A program made the position numbers and the translations under genes. The notes under the pieces were generated by a model. That model was not told the DNA's origin and searched no databases. It saw only the letters and a list, made by a program, of their open reading frames with translations. From Stereum hirsutum FP-91666 SS1 (lineage: Eukaryota > Basidiomycota > Agaricomycetes > Russulales > Stereaceae), in contig NW_006763137.1 of the NCBI RefSeq assembly GCF_000264905.1, positions 514,557-578,556 of the forward strand: a stretch of 64,000 nt of DNA. The letters are read 5' to 3'. Below, piece by piece: positions 58,301 through 64,000 of this stretch. Every line of letters starts with the position of its first letter. Position 1 is the first letter of the stretch.

Positions 58301-60687
58301 TGGAAATTGGGCATGGACGAGGTAAGTTAATGCTTTTCTGCAAACCGGATTCTCGATGGGCTGCTCTGACAGGCTTTCCATTTCCCCAATATAGACTATC
58401 GAAGGCGATGAAGATAACTCAATGATGGTCGAAGATGAACCTCCTGCTCTGGCCCATGCTCGTCCTTGCCCGATTGATGCCCGGAAGCTTTGTGCCGGCC
58501 ACTCCTATGAGATATCGTTCCTCCACGGTCGCAGGAATGCACGGAGGTCAGCGATTATACAAGTTCTTGAGAACGCTACGTACGAGGGTACATCGAGAAG
58601 CAAGGCCACCCTACGTGTGATACGTTACATTCATGCCTCGGACTATTTCAAGTCGACCCCCCTCCCTAACCCCCAAGGTCAGGTCATTCTGCTTCATCAA
58701 GAAATCCCTGAGGATGGGATCATATGGCGAGCATTGGCTGAAGATTTCCCATCTCACTCCATCATCGAGGCCAAAGAGGTGACCATCGTCTATCCAGAGT
58801 CATCTCACATCTCGCACGAACCGCCAGCACCAGAGGGAGAGCTTATGTGGTACATCTGCCATTGGACCATGGCGGCAGACGGGATAGAGGACCAATCGGC
58901 TGCTATATATCGCCTCCCTCCTGGACCCGACTGGGCCGATATTCTCGTAGTGTACGTTCATCCCGAGGTCGCGGGTTTACCAATACTTCCACCCTACGAT
59001 AATCCATCACTATACGAGAATCCATCGACGTTGGATATATTCGCAGGTACTGGCGGCAGTTCTAGAGGATTCGAGGATGCTGGGTTCAAAATTATAGGAG
59101 CCGTCGAGAACAATCGTGATGCCGCAAACAGCTGGAAGGTAAGCTCGCCCACGTTTCATTACATTCGATGTGTAAGCTTACTCAAGGGCTGAAATCTGTT
59201 GTGAACGTGTCTGTTTTATGCCTTAGTCTAATTTTCCCCATGCTGATATCCATTATGAAGACGTCGAAATATTTCTAAACAACCTCAGCTCTGATACGAT
59301 CAGGCTCTCAAATCAAGTGACCGTCCTTTTGGCTAGCCCCCCTTGTCAGCCGTTCAGCAAGGCGAATGTCGGTCCCATAAATACGGACATAAAGAACATA
59401 GAGCAGCTTCAGATGGTCGCAAGGGCTGTGTCGATACTGAAACCCGCCTACCTCGTAAGTTTCGTGATCACTACAAGAATTTAGTAGTGTGTTCTAACTG
59501 CCACTCTGCCCTCCGCACCGGCTCATGCCTTCACAGTTTCTAGAGGAAGTTGACGTACGTGACTTCAAATATCCATTCAGTGCTGCATTAACGAAGCTCC
59601 CTCTAGTCGCTTTTGCATCCGGCCCATCGAAAATATTTTGAAGCTCTATTGGTCGCGCTTCTGCAGATGGGGTATTCCATCAGGTACATGGTTCTGAACG
59701 CAGCAGATTATGGTGTTGCAACTACGCGCAAAAGGTTGATCACCCTTGCCGCTGCTCGAGGTTTATATCTGCCAGCCAGGCCCAAGCCAACTCATCGAGA
59801 CCCGGAGTACGACTATGAAGAACCAGCGCCTTCGCTTCTTTATGTGACTGTCGAAGATGCCATACGGGACCTAGAATGGCGGAATCCCCGAATCGACGCA
59901 CGGGCTATCGAGACGAAGAAATACAAGACGTTGTGCAACATACCGCAAAGCACCAATTGCCGGGAGCCAAGCGATTATGCACTTTCGCTTGGGCGCCAAG
60001 CGACCGGGCTTATAAGCCATCACATAACTGGGAGGAAAGCAAATGAGAGTTGGGACCGTCAGCGAACCCTAGGCGAATACAACAGACCGCTCACTAGTAC
60101 GATCATCATATCGATAAATTGTCCGGGTCCGATACTCACTGACGTCTTCTCGTTTTAGCCATCTTGACTACTCCGACCAATCGTTGGAAGTGCCGCCATC
60201 CTCGTATGGTTTCTATGAACTCTGCTTTATGTTCGCTGAGAAGCTGACCATCATGGTGATCGCCCACCTTAAGGTTTCCAAGACCAGATTATGTCTCCTC
60301 GGGAGCTGGGTAGAATTATGTCATTCCCTGTGAGTTACAACGGGCCATAGATTTATTACGACAGTATATTCGTTGACAAGAGCTCTGCTATAATAGGACC
60401 AGCATCGTTTCAGTGGGCTCCTTGGCGCACAGTACCGTCAGATTGGAAATGCCGTCCCTCCACTGCTAGCGAAAGCAGTGGCGCTGGAGATTCGCGCGGT
60501 ACTTAAGAAGCTGAAGTACAGGTTAGAATATACATGGTCATCTCAAGCTAGTACTGCAAGCATGGCCGAAGACGAGCATGCGGAATCCCAGGGTCGAGCG
60601 CAGGAGAAACGACGAAAGGTGACGCGTGATGGACTTGAAGAAGCTGGAAGGGCGAAGAAAAGGTTTCGAGCAGCGTCGGATCCTTGA
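55334..60687 (+). CDS. GHKL ATPase-C5 DNA methyltransferase fusion
   Basis: Thirteen exons (55334-55641, 55704-55915, 55976-56271, 56339-57015, 57084-57520, 57588-58321, 58395-59138, 59227-59454, 59537-59554, 59607-60096, 60159-60208, 60288-60329, 60397-60687) give 1508 residues with every junction in phase. Residues about 65-200 look like a GHKL ATPase: an N-box helix (FSALVENVVEGILQ), LGYIAW, VELYNVGE, then GFTTKSRDTDLAGQYGEGAK, resembling the G-K-S and GEGxK lid of MORC-like ATPases. After long linkers and a BAH-like region (about 910-1010) comes a complete cytosine-C5 methyltransferase. It has motif I LDIFAGTGGSSRGFEDAG (about 1101), motif IV ASPPCQPFS with the catalytic Cys, motif VI FLEEVD (ENV replaced by EEV), motif VIII YGVATTRKRL, and motifs IX-X ending QYRQIGNAVPPLLA. 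The tail is basic (EKRRKVTRDG, KKRFR). Probably nuclear. The intron at 55642-55703 is the weakest junction. Confidence 0.85.
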
Positions 60688-60740
60688 AGTGTTTAACTTA
60701 CGTGACTAGAATACTAGTAGACGAACAATCGTCTAGGATA

Positions 60741-61156
60741 CTGTAGTTTTTCGCGCACAAGTTCGTGTCCCGTGTCCCATGGGAGCCGCGAACGAACTTG
60801 TGCCGCGGGACAGTCCCACCCCATTGACGTGCACTGAACTTATAAATGGGACAAACCAAAATTTGACGAAAATTTAACGAAAATGCGAATATACTCTAGG
60901 CTCCTAAATTGACCTCAGGAAGGCCCCCACGGCACACTTTGGGCTAGATTTTACTACTGGGTGAGCTCTTCCACCCCAATGCAGAGGATGAATGGCTGTT
61001 GAGCAGTTATGAAAGGTCGTATTCCTGAAAAAGCGTTGATGTTCACGAACATTGTCCCTTGTCCCGGTCTGCTTGCGAACCGGGACGCGAACGGATTATG
61101 TCATCTCGGCAACGGCCGAGGGGCGGTGGCGTGAACTTGTGCGCGAAAAAGTACAG
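60741..61156 (+). mobile_element. 416-bp MITE-like element, copy A
   Basis: The element begins CTGTAGTTTTTCGCGCACAA and ends in the inverse complement of the same sequence with one change (CTGTACTTTTTCGCGCACAA), giving terminal inverted repeats of about 24 bp. TA flanks it on both sides, as expected of Tc1/mariner-type insertion. It has no coding capacity, but internal GGGAC-rich subterminal inverted repeats. Copy B at 63347 is the same sequence in opposite orientation. Confidence 0.82.
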
Positions 61157-61493
61157 TAGCCTCAGCGAGCCTAGTACCGATCCCCAAGAACATCAGACCA
61201 CACTGGACCGACAATGGTCAACGTTGGCTGGATTGATTCTAGACGAGACTGGCGTGAACTAGCTATTTCGTCAATATTTCGTGTGGCGAAGACACAGTCG
61301 TGGGTAGAAACGCGGTAGGTAAGACAAACAGAGAAAAACAACGCGCTCGCGTCATGTTGAGAAGCCACGCGACCCGGCCGAAAAAGTTTATAAAGGTCTC
61401 CGGGCTCGCCTTCCGTCTCTTCACCCTTCTCCTTCCTCCCCTCCGTTACATTGTCGTTACGTGTATAATCGAACGATTATCTTTGCCTGAAAC
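61157..61493. promoter_or_regulatory. Promoter of RNR2
   Basis: A TATA-like TTTATAAAGG lies at 61388-61397, about 100 bp before the ATG. Two ACGCG cores (about 61341 and 61367) resemble the heart of fungal MluI cell-cycle boxes, which drive S-phase genes such as ribonucleotide reductase. The MITE-like copy A ends 337 bp upstream of the ATG, close enough to affect this promoter. Confidence 0.5.
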
Positions 61494-63083
61494 ATGTCTA
61501 ATATTGTACCGTCCACGCCTCCTCGCATGGCTTCACCACAGCCTACGCCTAGTAAAAAGGCTCGTCGCGTCGTTTTGGTTGATCACCGCGTTTCCAACAT
61601 ACCTCTTATATTCTCTTTCCTTTATCTCATTTAGGTCGCCGCCGCTCTCGAATCCTTCTCTCTCAATACTCCTAAGGCCTCCTCGAGCAACCTGATCGAC
61701 GACGCGCGTGTTCCGAATTCTCCAGATACCGTCAAGGACGCCGACGAGCTGCAAACCGTAGCAGCTCCTGCGGAGGAGGACGGAGATGTCGAAGATTGGA
61801 GAAAGCGGTGGGTCGGGGAGGTTGATGTAGAGGAACGTGAGTAGATCCTTGCTGTCCTTGTTGCTCCGAGCGGCGTCTCATTTGGCGCTCAGACATGGAG
61901 CCTCTCCTCATCGAATCCAAACGCCGCTTCGTTCTCTTCCCCATTCAATATCATGAGGTACGTCTATCCCTTTGCGTATCTCCTTTCGATGCTTTTTTGA
62001 CACGCCATGATGTGTGTCCAGATCTGGCAAATGTACAAAAAGGCCGAGGCCTCCTTCTGGACCGCCGAGGAGATGGACCTCTCAAAAGACCTTCACGATT
62101 GGAACAACCGCCTGAACGACAACGAGCGCCACTTCATCTCTCACGTCCTCGCTTTCTTTGCTGCCTCCGATGGTATCGTCAACGAGAACCTCGTCGAGCG
62201 TTTCTCCAACGAGGTCCAAGCCGCCGAGGCTCGCTGCTTCTACGGCTTCCAAATCATGATGGAGAACATTCATTCTGAGACCTATTCTCTTCTCATTGAC
62301 ACATATATCAAAGACCCTAAGGAGAGGGACTATTTGTTTGATGCCGTGGAGACGATTCCTTGTGTAAAGAGGAAGGCCGACTGGGCTTTGAAGTGGATCT
62401 CGGATAGGAGGTCGTGTTTCGCGGAGAGATTGGTTGCGTTCGCGGCTGTGGAGGGAATTTTCTTCTCTGGGTCGTTTGCTTCTATCTTCTGGTTGAAGAA
62501 GAGGGGTTTGATGCCTGGTCTTACGTTCTCGAACGAGTTGATCACGAGGGACGAGGGGATGCATACCGACTTTGCTTGCTTGCTGTTCAGCCATATGAAG
62601 AGGAGGCCCCATCCCGATACCGTCCGCCGGATCATCTCCGAGGCCGTCGAGATCGAGCAGGAGTTCTTGACCGGTACGTGCCTCACTTCCATATCTCGTA
62701 CGACTTTTGTCGCTGACTGCGTTCATGTACAGACGCCCTCCCATGCGCCCTCATCGGGATGAACTCCAAACTCATGCGTCAATACATCGAGTTCGTCGCC
62801 GACCGTCTCCTGCTCGCTCTCGGCGGAGACAAGTACTACAACTCGACGAACCCTTTCGACTTCATGGACATGATCTCCCTCCAGGGCAAGACCAACTTCT
62901 TCGAAAAGAGGGTGTCGGACTACGCTAAGGCTGGTGTAGCGAGCTCGGCCGCGAATGCCGGCGGAGCGGCGGAGACCTCCAAGGGATTGTGAGTTTCTCT
63001 CTCCTTTTTATGCATCGCTTGTTGGTGTGGATGCTGACTGGGCCATATCTTCAAATTTCAGCTCTGTCGACGAGGACTTCTAG
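61494..63083 (+). CDS. Ribonucleotide reductase small subunit
   Basis: Six exons (61494-61568, 61635-61836, 61893-61957, 62022-62673, 62733-62988, 63062-63083) give 423 residues in phase. Family marks in order: [40 protein letters not shown] (first metal-ligand region), [40 protein letters not shown] (iron ligands and radical Tyr region), [35 protein letters not shown], and the C-terminal FSVDEDF heptad-type tail that docks on the large subunit. The enzyme carries the diiron-tyrosyl radical for making deoxyribonucleotides. The last exon has only 22 nt and supplies the docking tail, so correct splicing there matters. The N-terminal 60 residues are a Ser/Pro-rich extension usual in fungi. Confidence 0.96.
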
Positions 63084-63346
63084 ATTCCCGAGATCGTTGG
63101 CCTTTTGTCCTTACGTCGTTGCCTGCTCTCGCTCGCTCTTGTCCACTTGTCCCTCAATGTCGTTTTGTCTAGATCTACCACTCATCTATCGTATTCTGTA
63201 ATTATGTATCACCACCACTTACTATCTTGATCATCCCAATGGCGCTTTGAAGTCGTTTCTTCGATCCAACTCTTACTGCCTATATGGCCACGTATACGTA
63301 GAACGAACATCTCAGAAAAGCAAAAAGCGCTTTCGCGAGCAGGGTA
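63084..63346. other. RNR2 3' region
   Basis: 264 bp between the RNR2 stop and copy B of the MITE-like element, presumably the 3' untranslated region. Confidence 0.5.
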
Positions 63347-63762
63347 CTGTACTTTTTCGCGCACAAGTTCACGCCACCGCCCCTCGGCCGTTGCCGAGAT
63401 GACATAATCCGTTCGCGTCCCGGTTCGCAAGCAGACCGGGACAAGGGACAATGTTCGTGAACATCAACGCTTTTTCAGGAATACGACCTTTCATAACTGC
63501 TCAACAGCCATTCATCCTCTGCATTGGGGTGGAAGAGCTCACCCAGTAGTAAAATCTAGCCCAAAGTGTGCCGTGGGGGCCTTCCTGAGGTCAATTTAGG
63601 AGCCTAGAGTATATTCGCATTTTCGTTAAATTTTCGTCAAATTTTGGTTTGTCCCATTTATAAGTTCAGTGCACGTCAATGGGGTGGGACTGTCCCGCGG
63701 CACAAGTTCGTTCGCGGCTCCCATGGGACACGGGACACGAACTTGTGCGCGAAAAACTACAG
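63347..63762 (-). mobile_element. 416-bp MITE-like element, copy B (inverted)
   Basis: The reverse complement of copy A at 60741, the same length; I found no difference between them on comparison by eye. It is flanked by TA on both sides with unrelated outside sequence (left GCAGGG, right CATACC). That argues for a separate insertion rather than a segmental duplication. Confidence 0.82.
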
Positions 63763-64000
63763 TACATACCATTGGCGCATATCGGAAAATGCCGAAAAGC
63801 TCGTTCCACATGGCGCCTATGGTGCGGTTCACTTAGTCACCACCAAAAATATACAACTGCCAAATTGGTCGGTCCAAAATCGAAAATCTAATTTATTGAA
63901 AGAAAATTCCTGGGCCGGTCAAAAAAAACCCTGCCGTTTTCGAAAATTAATATTTAAATGAATAAAATATTATTCTTTGGCGGGGACTGCCAAATCCATG
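63763..64000. other. AT-rich window end
   Basis: The sequence becomes AT-rich with AAAATATA runs. No gene recognised; it may be the start of a repeat or intergenic block that continues outside the window. Confidence 0.35.

Noticed and set aside
58422..59192. Separate methyltransferase gene starting at the Met at 58422
   Set aside because: A canonical intron (GTAAGT to TATAG, 58322-58394) joins the upstream frame to it in phase, and no promoter is evident. Kept as part of the fusion, with transcript proof suggested.
61059..61262. Short frame running out of the MITE-like element A
   Set aside because: Lies mostly within non-coding element sequence and its mirrored copy has no matching conserved frame outside it. 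No transposase features.
1..64000. CRISPR arrays, bacterial operons or phage genes
   Set aside because: The sequence is plainly eukaryotic, with many spliceosomal introns. No spaced direct repeats or prokaryotic gene order were seen.

Overview
The window is a stretch of nuclear genome from a mushroom-forming basidiomycete (Agaricomycetes). The reasons are many small introns of about 50-100 nt, densely packed genes on both strands, and families typical of the group: a FunK1-type kinase, an MYND protein, a UbiA-like membrane enzyme of the fungal terpenoid type, an F-box protein and an HNH-like protein. Gene models were spliced by hand. For most genes I checked that every junction keeps the reading frame.

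Layout, left to right. 1-5 kb: an HNH-nuclease-like gene (+), a pyroglutamyl peptidase (-), and an internally deleted relic of an MYND gene. 5-11 kb: a FunK1 protein kinase (-) and the intact MYND zinc-finger gene (+). 11-14.5 kb: no gene, only degenerate repeats and an orphan copy of the block found upstream of the MYND gene. 14.5-18.8 kb: a very large disordered protein (+). 20.6-25 kb: a UbiA-family enzyme (+), the exon-junction protein RBM8A/Y14 (-) and an RKM5-like lysine methyltransferase (+). 25.7-32 kb: two tandem sulfite oxidase genes (+). 33-36.5 kb: an unknown protein (+) and a Ser/Thr kinase (-). 36.9-39.3 kb: a secreted GH5 exo-1,3-beta-glucanase (-). 40.4-45.5 kb: an unknown protein (-) and the phosphatidylinositol 3-kinase VPS34 (+). 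46-51 kb: an RTC4-domain protein (-). 51.8-54.5 kb: an F-box protein (+). 55.3-60.7 kb: a 13-exon gene (+) that joins a GHKL-type ATPase module to a complete C5-cytosine DNA methyltransferase. 60.7-63.8 kb: the ribonucleotide reductase small subunit gene (+), bracketed by two apparently identical 416-bp elements with terminal inverted repeats, in opposite orientation.

Most genes are housekeeping (Y14, VPS34, RNR2, sulfite oxidase, PCP) and do not form one pathway. The two most notable items are the predicted GHKL ATPase-DNA methyltransferase fusion, which would put ATP-driven conformational change and cytosine methylation in one polypeptide, and the perfect inverted pair of MITE-like elements around RNR2. 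The MYND gene with its relic and the tandem sulfite oxidases show local duplication followed by divergence or decay.
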